Assembly: GCF_900215435.1 (NCBI RefSeq)
Contig: NZ_OCMY01000001.1
Span: 2,108,001-2,172,000, forward strand
From: Candidatus Pantoea floridensis
GTDB lineage: Bacteria > Pseudomonadota > Gammaproteobacteria > Enterobacterales > Enterobacteriaceae
Length of the DNA: 64,000 bases
Reading direction: 5' to 3'
The notes under the pieces are model-generated. The model did no database searches and was not told the DNA's origin. It was given only the letters and a program-made list of their open reading frames with translations. This document shows positions 38,264-46,112 of this stretch, piece by piece. Position numbers and translations under genes: made by a program. Position 1 is the first letter of the stretch. Each line of letters starts with the position of its first letter.

Positions 38264-39319
38264 ATGTCTGATGCGACAACCTTCACCATTCCGGTTTTTG
38301 ATGGCCATAACGATGTGCTGAATAAACTCTGGCAGCACCATCAGCCGGACGCAGTTAAGGCATTTTTTACGGGCACCCACAGCGGCCAAATGGATTTTCC
38401 GCGTATCCGTCAGGGAAATATGTTAGGTGGCATTTTCGCCACCTGGGTACCGTCCCACCCTCTGATTGCAAGAAGTGCGCCAGACCTCGCAAATTTTCCG
38501 CAGGAAATTATCAGCGCTGCGCGCGACGCCACCTTTTCCATGCTGGCGCTGCTGCTGCGCATTGAGCAGGCCTCAAATGGCCAGGTGAAGATTTGCCGCA
38601 GCGTGCGCGATATTCGCCACTGCATGGCTCACAACGTATTAGCGGTGGTGATGCACGTGGAAGGCGCGGAAGCACTCGATAGCGATGGCGAGCTGCTTGA
38701 TATCCTCTACGCCAGCGGTTTGCGTACGCTGGGGCCGCTGTGGAGCCGTCCGAATCAGTTCGGCGAGGGCGTGCCGTTCCTCTATCCTTCGTCCCCGGAT
38801 GTCGGCAACGGCCTGACGGCGGCGGGCAAGCAGCTGGTGCGTGACTGTAATCGCCGCCGCATCATGGTCGATCTGTCGCACATGGATGAGAAAGGCTTCT
38901 GGCACACCGCAGAGATCAGCGATGCACCGCTGGTGGCGAGCCACTCCAACGCGCATGCGCTAAGCGCGCAGTCACGTAATCTCACCGATCGCCAGCTGGC
39001 AGCGATTGCCGAAACTCACGGCTTTGTCGGGGTTAACTTTGCAGTGCCGTTCCTGCGCGAAGATGGCGATCGCCATGCGCCGACCGGCGTTGATGCCATC
39101 GTGCGTCACGTCGAGTATCTGCTGGAAAAAGTCGGTGAAGATGGCGTCGGATTTGGTTCGGATCTCGATGGCGCAACCATGCCGGGCGACCTGAAAGACG
39201 TGGCCGGATTCCCGCTGCTGGTGCAGGCGCTGGCGGCACGCGGCTATTCGCACGCGCTGCTGGAGAAGATTTGCCACGGCAACTGGCTGCGCGTACTTGA
39301 AGCCACCTGGGGCGAATAA
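38264..39319 (+). CDS. M19 membrane-dipeptidase-family zinc dipeptidase
   Basis: 351 residues from MSDATTFTIPVF (GGAA nine bases before the ATG; the longer frame lacks family resemblance and any signal). Renal-dipeptidase family M19: His15 and Asp17 (FDGHNDV), bridging Glu133 (MHVEGAEAL), His206 (DLSHMDEKG), His227 (VASHSNAHAL) and Asp in GFGSDLDG. This family hydrolyses dipeptides and tolerates a D-residue at the C-terminal position, suiting L-D dipeptides. Cytoplasmic. Divergent from the binding-protein operon and followed after two bases by the LysR gene. Confidence 0.92.
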   Translation: MSDATTFTIPVFDGHNDVLNKLWQHHQPDAVKAFFTGTHSGQMDFPRIRQGNMLGGIFATWVPSHPLIARSAPDLANFPQEIISAARDATFSMLALLLRIEQASNGQVKICRSVRDIRHCMAHNVLAVVMHVEGAEALDSDGELLDILYASGLRTLGPLWSRPNQFGEGVPFLYPSSPDVGNGLTAAGKQLVRDCNRRRIMVDLSHMDEKGFWHTAEISDAPLVASHSNAHALSAQSRNLTDRQLAAIAETHGFVGVNFAVPFLREDGDRHAPTGVDAIVRHVEYLLEKVGEDGVGFGSDLDGATMPGDLKDVAGFPLLVQALAARGYSHALLEKICHGNWLRVLEATWGE

Positions 39320-39321
39320 CC

Positions 39322-40236
39322 ATGCGGCTGCGGCATATTGAAGTCTTTCAGGCGATTGTGCAGACCGGCAGCATCAGTGCGGCGGCGCGCCTGCTCAATG
39401 TGTCGCAGCCGAATGTTAGCCGGGTGCTGAATCACGCCGAGCAGCAGCTTGGCTTTGCCCTGTTCGAACGGCGTGCGCAGGGGATGGTTGTTACCGCAGA
39501 AGGGCGGCGCTTGCTGCCGGAAGTGGAAGATATCTATCAACGTTTACAGTCGATTACCCAATTGACCGAACAGCTGCGGCGCGGCGAAGGGCAAACGGTG
39601 CGCGTTGGCGCCGCGCACGCATTTGGTCAGATGGTATTGGCACCGGCGCTGGTGAACTGGCGACAACAGGCGGCGTCGGTTAGCGTCGAGTTGGTGACCG
39701 AGCACTTCAGCACCTTATGCCGCATGATCATGGATAATCAGCTCGATTTCGCGCTGGTGTTTGGGCAGCAGGTGGAGGCGGACTTACTTGCCGAGCCGCT
39801 GTTTCAGTCATCGATGGTGGCGCTGCTGCCGCGCCATCACACCCATCATGAGCCGGTGACGCTGGAGTGGCTGTGCGCCAACAACCTGCTGATGATGCAG
39901 AATCAGGATCCGCTGGGTCGGGTACTGCACCGCGCGCTGCGCGATAAGGGGCTGAATCCAGCGGTTTCGCTGTCGATCAAAACCTATTCGGTGATTGCCG
40001 ATATGGTGCTGGCGGGCGGCGGCGTGGGAATTGTCGATCTGTTCACCGCCTGTCGTTATGCCGACCAGCTCAAGCTGCTACCGGTGGCGCAGCCGCTGCC
40101 GTTTGAAGTGATGTTAATCAGTCGCCGCGATCGGCCGCAGTCGCAGTCCACGCTGCAGCTGAAACAGGTGATTCGCAACAAGCTGTGGGAGATTGCCCGG
40201 CAGTGTGAATCGCAGTTTTTTACCCGGCAGGCATAA
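39322..40236 (+). CDS. LysR-family regulator next to the peptide operons
   Basis: 304-residue LysR regulator: helix-turn-helix at residues 18-37 (SISAAARLLNVSQPNVSRVL), effector domain from about 92. Two bases after the dipeptidase stop, so co-transcribed with it. Its position at the end of the peptide region and the divergent promoter region at 38076-38263 make it the natural regulator of the second importer operon and the dipeptidase (inference). Known DgcN/DgcA systems also use a LysR-type regulator. Confidence 0.9.
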   Translation: MRLRHIEVFQAIVQTGSISAAARLLNVSQPNVSRVLNHAEQQLGFALFERRAQGMVVTAEGRRLLPEVEDIYQRLQSITQLTEQLRRGEGQTVRVGAAHAFGQMVLAPALVNWRQQAASVSVELVTEHFSTLCRMIMDNQLDFALVFGQQVEADLLAEPLFQSSMVALLPRHHTHHEPVTLEWLCANNLLMMQNQDPLGRVLHRALRDKGLNPAVSLSIKTYSVIADMVLAGGGVGIVDLFTACRYADQLKLLPVAQPLPFEVMLISRRDRPQSQSTLQLKQVIRNKLWEIARQCESQFFTRQA

Positions 40237-40247
40237 CGCCTATTGCT

Positions 40248-40302
40248 GGTGCGCATAAATGCGCACCCTACAAAACCCGTAGGGTCGCCATTCACGGCGA
40301 CC
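40248..40302. repeat. GTAG-headed palindrome pair (two different stems)
   Basis: GGTGCGCAT-AA-ATGCGCACC-CTAC, a short spacer, and GTAGGG-TCGCCAT-TC-ACGGCGACC between the convergent LysR gene and lgoT. Confidence 0.88.
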
Positions 40303-40314
40303 GCCGGCTCTGTA

Positions 40315-41667
40315 TCAAATCCCATCCGTAATCGGTTTACGTACCAGCAGCAAATACGCCAGCGCCCCCACCACCGTCACACCGGCGCAAATCATCAACG
40401 CCAGGCTAAATGACTTGGTGGTATCCAGCACCCAACCGGTAATCACCGGGGCGAACGAGGCGAAAACGAAGCTGGCGAAGTTCTGGATGCTGCCGACCGA
40501 TGCCGTCATGCGTGCCGTGACGTTGGCGTGAATCAAACCCCAGCACGATGTCCCGGCAAAGTGGATGCAGAACAGCGCCATACCAATCAGCGTCACCGCA
40601 CTGGTGGTGTCGGTGGCACGGGTGACAAACGCAGTAAACGCGGCGGACAGCAACATGCCGCTGACGATGGAGATCTTACGCACCTTCACCGCATCGTGAC
40701 CGCGACGCACCAGCGCATCTACCACATAACCGTTCAGCAGCATGCCCGCCGCGCCGAACAGGAAAGGAATCGCCGCCAGTAAACCGGTGCTTTTCAGGTC
40801 GAGGTTATAGGTGGATTGCAGATAGCCCGGCAGCCACGCGATATACAGCCACGCGGTGTAGTTGATGCCGCTGAAGCCAATCATCATGCCCCACATGGTG
40901 CGCTGCTTGAACAGGCCGCGCCACTCGGCAAAACTCAGCGGTTCCTTGCGTGATGCCACGCTGCCCGCCTGCAAATAGTGAATCTCTTCACCGCTCAGTT
41001 TGCTGTTGTCGCGGTCGCGGTACATCAGATACCAGCCGATGGCGAGGAACATGCCCAGCACGCCGATGGTAATGAACATGCCGCGCCAGCCCATGACCAT
41101 CATCATCGCCGCCAAAATAGGCGGCGCGATGGATAAACCAATCATCGAAGCGGCGTTAAACATGCCCATCGGCATGCCGCGATCTTTGATGTTGAACCAG
41201 TCGTTAATCACCTTCACGCCGCACGGGTTCATCGGCGCTTCACCAATCCCCAAACCGATGCGCACGAAAATAAACTGGGTGAAGTTATGTACCAAACCGG
41301 CTGCGGCCTGGAACAGCGACCAGAAGAACATGCCAATCGCGAGCATAATGCGTGGCCCTTTGCGATCCAGCAGCGCGCCACACGGCAGCTGTGCCAGGCC
41401 GTAAGCCAGGGAAAACGCCGAAAGCAGTAAACCAATCTCGGTCGCGGATAACCCCAGTTCGCCGCGGATGGTCATGTTGGCGACCGACAGCGAGCTGCGA
41501 TCGAGATAGTTGATCATGGCGGCAAACAGCAGCAGCAACATGGCGGTGACCTGAATCTTTTTGATGCGCGGCGAGCGCACTACATCACCGCGTGCCGGGA
41601 TAAAATCTTGCCCGTCAGCAGCGGGTTGTGGCGCATTTTCGCGACCACGAGCCGAAGTATTTTCCAT
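40315..41667 (-). CDS. lgoT: MFS anion:cation symporter, L-galactonate transporter LgoT
   Basis: 450-residue inner-membrane carrier of the ACS branch of MFS with about 12 membrane segments. Start MENTSARGREN is preceded by GGGAGG; the longer frame is unlikely. Branch marks: MINYLDRSSLSVANMTIRGELGLSATEIGLLLSAFSLAYGLAQLP, read in parts. Relatives transport hexonates and hexarates (DgoT, GudP, LgoT). The LgoT assignment rests on its location beside lgoR and lgoD. It has its own upstream region with two direct repeats of GGTTTTTAAT. Confidence 0.85.
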   Translation of the reverse strand: MENTSARGRENAPQPAADGQDFIPARGDVVRSPRIKKIQVTAMLLLLFAAMINYLDRSSLSVANMTIRGELGLSATEIGLLLSAFSLAYGLAQLPCGALLDRKGPRIMLAIGMFFWSLFQAAAGLVHNFTQFIFVRIGLGIGEAPMNPCGVKVINDWFNIKDRGMPMGMFNAASMIGLSIAPPILAAMMMVMGWRGMFITIGVLGMFLAIGWYLMYRDRDNSKLSGEEIHYLQAGSVASRKEPLSFAEWRGLFKQRTMWGMMIGFSGINYTAWLYIAWLPGYLQSTYNLDLKSTGLLAAIPFLFGAAGMLLNGYVVDALVRRGHDAVKVRKISIVSGMLLSAAFTAFVTRATDTTSAVTLIGMALFCIHFAGTSCWGLIHANVTARMTASVGSIQNFASFVFASFAPVITGWVLDTTKSFSLALMICAGVTVVGALAYLLLVRKPITDGI

Positions 41668-41824
41668 TGCAACCTCCCGGATGTGGGTACTTATCGTTAT
41701 GCGTGGATGTGGGATCCTGCGGCAGCGAAACGGTGCTGCCACAACGGATTGACTTCGAGACTAGAAGCAAACCGTTCGGATGTTGCGGAGATGTTTCAGA
41801 TTCGTGCGGGAGCTAATGCTTTGT

Positions 41825-41845
41825 GGTTTTTAATCGGTTTTTAAT
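41825..41845. promoter_or_regulatory. Candidate LgoR operator upstream of lgoT
   Basis: Two direct copies of GGTTTTTAAT at 41825-41834 and 41836-41845, 11 bases apart start to start (about one helical turn), at the lgoR stop codon and upstream of lgoT. The same ten bases recur as an inverted pair in the lgoR-lgoD gap. Confidence 0.55.
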
Positions 41846-42743
41846 TGTACTGACGAATCGAGCGGATCATCGAGGTCTTGGCTGTACTGAGATGATTATG
41901 CAGGGCGCACAGCGCTTCCACATCCTGACGGCTAATCAGCGCGGTGAGAATCGCCATATGCTCCTCCAGCGCCACGATATTGCGCTGCTTGAGATCGGTT
42001 TCATCCCACTGATAGTGCGAGTGAAAAATCACTGAAATGATCTCCAGCGATTGATTGAAAAAAGGATTGTTGGCGGCCGAGAGAATCAGCGTGTGCATCT
42101 CTTTATCCAGCGCGGCGAAGTGGCGGTAATTGCTGGCGATGGTATCGCGCATCGACCGATGGCGATCGAGCAGATCGCGCGCCTGCATCCAGCGCTCATC
42201 CTGAGAAGGAAGATTGAGAAAGCGCGTCAGCGCGTGGGTTTCCAGCATTTCGCGCAGCTCAAACAGATTTTCGGCATAGTTTTGATCGAACTTCTTCATG
42301 CGCCACTGACCACGTTTCACCGGTTCCAGCAGGTCATAGCGCATAAAGCGCAGCAAAAATTCGCGCACCACAATCGGGCTCACTTTCACCTGCTGCGCCA
42401 GTTGCAGCTCGCTAAAGGTGTCGCCCGGCATCAGCTGGCGCTGGTTAATCAGGTTGAAAAAGGTCTGCTCAAACTGCATGGCCTGCTGTTCAATGGGCGG
42501 TGTGAGAGCGTTAAAACCGTCTTCATCGCAGGGATCGCGCACAATCACGTAGGTTTCATCCACCTTCTCCAGCACGCCGCGCTCATGCAGGTGCTGTAAC
42601 GTGTAGCGCACCGTCGTGCGGCTGATATTGAACATCTCAGCCAGCGCCGCCTGCGGTGGCAGCGGCGAACGGATATGCCGTTTGGCAATGCCCTCCAGCA
42701 TTTGGTTAATCACGTTCTGACGTAGGTTTTGACTGCGGCTCAT
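41841..42743 (-). CDS. lgoR: GntR/FadR-type regulator LgoR
   Basis: 300 residues from MSRSQNLRQNVINQM (GGAG upstream of the ATG at 42743; the longer frame would reach into the operator). Unusually for GntR proteins, two DNA-binding-like segments are visible: AALAEMFNISRTTVRYTLQHLHE near residue 45 and LQLAQQVKVSPIVVREFLL at about 120. An FCD-type helical effector domain follows (NLFELREMLETHALTRF, with conserved His residues). E. coli LgoR regulates L-galactonate use; gene order with lgoT and lgoD matches. Divergent from lgoD. Confidence 0.85.
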   Translation of the reverse strand: MSRSQNLRQNVINQMLEGIAKRHIRSPLPPQAALAEMFNISRTTVRYTLQHLHERGVLEKVDETYVIVRDPCDEDGFNALTPPIEQQAMQFEQTFFNLINQRQLMPGDTFSELQLAQQVKVSPIVVREFLLRFMRYDLLEPVKRGQWRMKKFDQNYAENLFELREMLETHALTRFLNLPSQDERWMQARDLLDRHRSMRDTIASNYRHFAALDKEMHTLILSAANNPFFNQSLEIISVIFHSHYQWDETDLKQRNIVALEEHMAILTALISRQDVEALCALHNHLSTAKTSMIRSIRQYN

Positions 42744-42753
42744 ACGCGTCTCC

Positions 42754-42775
42754 GGTTTTTTATTAATTAAAAACC
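42754..42775. promoter_or_regulatory. Candidate LgoR operator in the lgoR-lgoD divergent region
   Basis: A 22-base near-palindrome starting GGTTTTTTAT and ending ATTAAAAACC; the right half is the exact complement of GGTTTTTAAT and the left differs by one base. A further half site TAAAAACC lies at 42821-42828. It is adjacent to the lgoR start and well placed to control both lgoR and lgoD. Confidence 0.6.
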
Positions 42776-42878
42776 ATACAAAGCCCAAAAAAAGCGGCTC
42801 GCTTCACACTTCCCCCCACGTAAAAACCTACAACTAATGATTTTCGCCATAACTGCGACATCAGCACAGGAGAAACCC

Positions 42879-43907
42879 ATGACAACAATGAAAACGCTGG
42901 TGGTCGCCGAGCCGCGCCAGATGGTGTGGCAGCAGCGTGCTAAACCGACGCCTGCCGCGAATGAAGTCCTCATCAAACCGATCGCCGCCGGGATTTGCGG
43001 CACCGACATTCATGCCTGGGCCGGAAATCAGCCGTTCTTCAGCTATCCGCGCGTGTTGGGGCATGAGTTGTGTGGTGAAGTAGTGCAACTCGGTAGCCAG
43101 GCGAGCGGCTTCCGGACAGGGCAGCGCGTGGCGCTGATTCCTTATGTGGCTTGCCAGCAGTGCGATGCCTGCCTGAGCGGCAAAACCAACTGCTGCGAAA
43201 AAATCTCGGTGATTGGTGTGCATCAGGATGGCGGTTTCTGCGAATTCCTTAGCGTGCCCGCCAGCAATTTACTGGCGGTAGATGATGTCGATCCGCAAGC
43301 CGCCGCGCTGATTGAACCCTTTGCCATTAGCGCCCATGCGGTACGCCGTGCAGCGGTGGTGGCGGATGAACAGGTATTGGTGGTGGGCGCAGGGCCGATT
43401 GGTCTCGGCGTGGCGGCGATTGCGGCAGCGGCTGGCGCTCATGTGGTGGTGGCGGATACCAGCGAGCAGCGGCGTGCGCATGTGACGGAGAAGCTGGGTG
43501 TGGCGACGGTAAATCCGTTGGAAGAGGATTTTGCAACGCAGCTGAAAGCGGAGTTTGGCGGACGCTTAGCCGCCAAAGTGATCGATGCTACCGGCAGCCC
43601 GGCAGCAATGAACGGTGCGGTAAAACTGATTCGTCACGGCGGCACCATCGTGTTTGTTGGCCTGCATAAAGGGGATTTGGTGATTCCCGACATCGAGTTC
43701 CATAAAAAGGAGGCCACCTTGATGGGCAGCCGCAACGCCACGCTGGAAGATTTCGCCAAAGTCGGCGAACTGATGGCTAACGGTCAGCTTCGTGCCGATA
43801 TGATGCTGAATCGTCACTATGATTTCTCTACGCTGGCGGAGACCTTTGAAGCCGAGGTCATCAATAATCGCGAACTGATTAAGGGCGTGATTCATTTCAA
43901 TCGTTGA
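42879..43907 (+). CDS. lgoD: L-galactonate-5-dehydrogenase LgoD
   Basis: Zinc medium-chain dehydrogenase that oxidises L-galactonate to D-tagaturonate with NAD, feeding the hexuronate pathway. 342 residues from MTTMKTLVVAEP (CAGGAG before the ATG). Catalytic zinc site: Cys40 (GICGTDIHAW) and His62-Glu63 (LGHELCGE). Structural zinc: Cys92, Cys95, Cys98 and Cys105/106. Rossmann motif VVGAGPIGLG. Nearly line-for-line similarity to E. coli LgoD (YjjN), including NQPFFSYPRVLGHE and EKISVIGVHQDGGF. Divergent from its regulator. Confidence 0.93.
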   Translation: MTTMKTLVVAEPRQMVWQQRAKPTPAANEVLIKPIAAGICGTDIHAWAGNQPFFSYPRVLGHELCGEVVQLGSQASGFRTGQRVALIPYVACQQCDACLSGKTNCCEKISVIGVHQDGGFCEFLSVPASNLLAVDDVDPQAAALIEPFAISAHAVRRAAVVADEQVLVVGAGPIGLGVAAIAAAAGAHVVVADTSEQRRAHVTEKLGVATVNPLEEDFATQLKAEFGGRLAAKVIDATGSPAAMNGAVKLIRHGGTIVFVGLHKGDLVIPDIEFHKKEATLMGSRNATLEDFAKVGELMANGQLRADMMLNRHYDFSTLAETFEAEVINNRELIKGVIHFNR

Positions 43908-43921
43908 TATTCGCACACACC

Positions 43922-43998
43922 GTAGCGGCGCAATTTATTGCGCAAAGATGGGTTGGCACTGTGCCTTCATTGATACACGCGATAAATCGCGCCGCTAC
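43922..43998. repeat. Second GTAG-headed repeat family (GTAGCGGCGC type), heads outward
   Basis: GTAGCGGCGC-AATTTATT-GCGC and, about 35 bases later, GCGATAAATCGCGCCGCTAC in reverse orientation. Related copies occur at 51837-51898 (heads inward) and as a remnant at 60557-60570. Confidence 0.8.
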
Positions 43999-44057
43999 AA
44001 CATTGTGCCTCTTTCACCATATTGTCTGCATTGCCCAGCCAGCGTATTATCTCCCGC

Positions 44058-44170
44058 CTAAGGTGATGGCGTGCCACCTTCCCCAACCGCCGTTCTGGTC
44101 ACAGACGGCTGATGACGCCTGACAACACTCGTATCCCTGCGCGGGAGACGGCGGTGTGTCAGGTGTTTTC
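44058..44170 (+). ncRNA. Fluoride riboswitch (crcB motif) with terminator platform
   Basis: Conserved aptamer elements are present in order: GGTGATGGCGTGCCACC at 44062-44078 (consensus GGNGAUGGNGU), then ACGGCTGATGACGCCTG at 44105-44121 (consensus GGCUGAUGACGCCU). The end of the aptamer (CCTGACAACAC, 44118-44128) can instead pair with GTGTGTCAGG (44154-44163), followed by TGTTTT: a terminator that competes with the aptamer fold. So fluoride binding should allow read-through into crcB, 48 bases further on. Confidence 0.92.
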
Positions 44171-44217
44171 TGTCCTGCCGCGGCCCTGCGCGTATTTCAT
44201 TTCAGGAGCTACACACT

Positions 44218-44595
44218 ATGTTGAAGTCGTTACTGGCGGTTATCGTTGGCGGTGCAGTGGGCTGTTCATTGCGCTGGTTAATCTCTTTGCGGTTTAACGC
44301 GCTATTTCCCAATTTGCCGCCGGGCACCTTGATGGTGAATCTTGTGGGCGGTTTTATTATTGGCGCCGCGCTGGCGTTTTTTGTCCGTAATCCACAGATC
44401 GATCCTTTCTGGAAGTTACTGATAGTTACCGGCTTGTGTGGCGGTTTAACCACCTTTTCCACTTTTTCGGCGGAAATTGTCGGGCTGCTACAATCAGGTA
44501 AATACCTTTGGGCGATGTCGAGTGTCATGGTGCACGTTATCGGTTCTCTGCTGATGACCTTCGCCGGTTTTGCCGTGGTGAATCTGCTGGGATAA
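44218..44595 (+). CDS. crcB: Fluoride channel/exporter CrcB (Fluc)
   Basis: 125-residue inner-membrane protein that forms dual-topology dimers exporting F-. Four hydrophobic segments. Conserved Asn41 (MVNLVGGFIIG) and the GGLTTFSTFS motif at 75-84, which holds the pore phenylalanines and the Na+ site. Ribosome site CAGGAG, and a fluoride riboswitch in the leader makes the function secure. Confidence 0.96.
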   Translation: MLKSLLAVIVGGAVGCSLRWLISLRFNALFPNLPPGTLMVNLVGGFIIGAALAFFVRNPQIDPFWKLLIVTGLCGGLTTFSTFSAEIVGLLQSGKYLWAMSSVMVHVIGSLLMTFAGFAVVNLLG

Positions 44596-44640
44596 CCGCC
44601 ACGCTTGAAATAACTCCTAAGAGGTAGATACTGAACGCCG

Positions 44641-44668
44641 TTCTGTCCGCGTGACGGACAGAATTTGT
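44641..44668 (+). terminator. Terminator-like hairpin after crcB
   Basis: Perfect 9-base stem TTCTGTCCG / CGGACAGAA with a 5-base loop followed by TTTGT; 45 bases after the crcB stop. The T run is short, so efficiency is uncertain. Confidence 0.6.
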
Positions 44669-44701
44669 CACCGATTATCCGGACGATTAAGGAGCTGATT
44701 A

Positions 44702-45499
44702 ATGCGCCGTAACCCCAAATTCCTTAACCTGGTGTTGTTAAACGGTGAACCTGAGGAAAAGCTGCGCGCCGCACGCGCCGCCGGTTTCGACCAGGTGGAG
44801 ATCTGGCGTGAAGATGTGCAGGCCAGTACGCCGCAGCTCGCAAAGCAGTTGCAGCTGGGTTTCACCAATGTACAGGTGCTACGCGATTTCACCGGTGCGC
44901 CGGATCGCGATCGTCAGCAAAAACGCGAAGAACTGCGCCAGTTTATTCAGATTGCTCAGACCATCGGCTGCGACACCATCCAGGCACCGGCCAGCACGCG
45001 CGAAGATTGCGTGGCGGCGCGGATTGATGAAGATTTGCGCTGGCTGGCGTCGGAAGCCGCGCGCTACAACATGCGCATCATGTATGAGCCAATGGCGTGG
45101 TGCAGCGTGGATAACACGCTGCCGCTGGCGTGGGAACGGCTGCAGCGGCTGGACCAACCGAATATCGGTTTAGTGGTCGATCTGTTCCACATCTGTGCGC
45201 CAGGCGGCGATGCGTCGCAGCTGGATGGCATTCCTGCCGATCGTATCTATGAAGTGCAGCTGTGCGACATGGCAGAGATGCCGCCGCAGGATAAAAAGCC
45301 GCTCAGCGAGTATGCGCGTCATCAGCGTTTGCTGCCGGGCGACGGCATTATCGAAGTGGAACGCTTTGTCGATAAGCTGAAAAGTGCGGGTTACAGCGGG
45401 CCGGTCGGCATTGAAGTGTTTAATGATGAGCTGAAAGCGCAGCCAGCGGACGTGGCTGCGCACAAGGCGTGGCAGGCGTTAAACCGCTACTGGCCTTAA
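44702..45499 (+). CDS. Sugar isomerase/epimerase-like TIM-barrel protein
   Basis: 265-residue xylose-isomerase-like TIM barrel (AP-endonuclease 2 family). Candidate metal ligands at the expected strands: Glu in RIMYEPMAW, Asp and His in LVVDLFHIC, Gln in VQLCDMAE and Glu in GIEVFNDEL. Relatives include inosose isomerase IolI, hydroxypyruvate isomerase and 3-dehydroshikimate dehydratase. The VVDLFHI and VQLCDM blocks remind me of the dehydratase group, but the substrate is not certain. GGAG precedes the ATG. Overlaps the convergent esterase by four bases. Confidence 0.8.
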   Translation: MRRNPKFLNLVLLNGEPEEKLRAARAAGFDQVEIWREDVQASTPQLAKQLQLGFTNVQVLRDFTGAPDRDRQQKREELRQFIQIAQTIGCDTIQAPASTREDCVAARIDEDLRWLASEAARYNMRIMYEPMAWCSVDNTLPLAWERLQRLDQPNIGLVVDLFHICAPGGDASQLDGIPADRIYEVQLCDMAEMPPQDKKPLSEYARHQRLLPGDGIIEVERFVDKLKSAGYSGPVGIEVFNDELKAQPADVAAHKAWQALNRYWP

Positions 45500-46101
45500 T
45501 CCTGCAAGCATTGGGCAATAAACCCGGCTGCATCCATCGCGCCCTGCGATGAAATGGTGTGGCCGGTTGCCGCTTCATAACGCGCTTCCACCGTAACGCC
45601 CGCCTGCTGCAAACGCTGCGCCGCCGATTCGCTTTCGCTAAACGGAATCACATCATCGGCTTTGCCGTGAATCAGCAGCGCAGGCGTGTAGGGCTGCGGC
45701 GTTAAGGCTGCGTCAAACGCCAGGCGGCCGGAAAACGCCACCACGCCCGCCAGCGGATAACGGCCAGACGCTAACGCATCCAGCGCCATAATTGAACCCT
45801 GCGAAAAACCCACCAGAATCACTTTATCCCACGCGTCCGCCATGCCGTGTTGCGCCATCAGCTGTTGCAGCGTGGCATCAAAGGCGGCACGCGCGTCGCG
45901 TACGCGCGCCGGGCGGTTTTCCGGCGTGATGCCAGTCAGGCTGAACCATTGATATCCCATCGCATGTTCGAATGGGAAGGGCGCATTCGGCGAGGCAAAT
46001 GCCACATCCGGCAGCAGACGCGCCCAATGTTCGCCGAGCACCGCCAGATCGTCGCCGCTGCTGCCGACGCCGTGTAAAAAAATCACTAACGCTTTTGCCA
46101 T
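45496..46101 (-). CDS. Alpha/beta-hydrolase, carboxylesterase/phospholipase type (YpfH-like)
   Basis: 201-residue serine esterase of the phospholipase/carboxylesterase family. Oxyanion region FLHGVGSSGDDL, nucleophile elbow GFSQGS (Ser near residue 99), acid Asp in HGKADDVIPF and His in ATGHTIS. Resembles E. coli YpfH. No signal peptide. AAGGAG precedes the ATG. It lies 11 bases downstream of the hydroquinone reductase gene on the same strand, so the two may be co-transcribed. Confidence 0.87.
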   Translation of the reverse strand: MAKALVIFLHGVGSSGDDLAVLGEHWARLLPDVAFASPNAPFPFEHAMGYQWFSLTGITPENRPARVRDARAAFDATLQQLMAQHGMADAWDKVILVGFSQGSIMALDALASGRYPLAGVVAFSGRLAFDAALTPQPYTPALLIHGKADDVIPFSESESAAQRLQQAGVTVEARYEAATGHTISSQGAMDAAGFIAQCLQD

Positions 46102-46112
46102 CGCACTGCTCC

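Noticed and set aside
42051..42599. 182-codon plus-strand frame opposite lgoR
   Set aside because: Antisense shadow of a clear GntR regulator; no family features.
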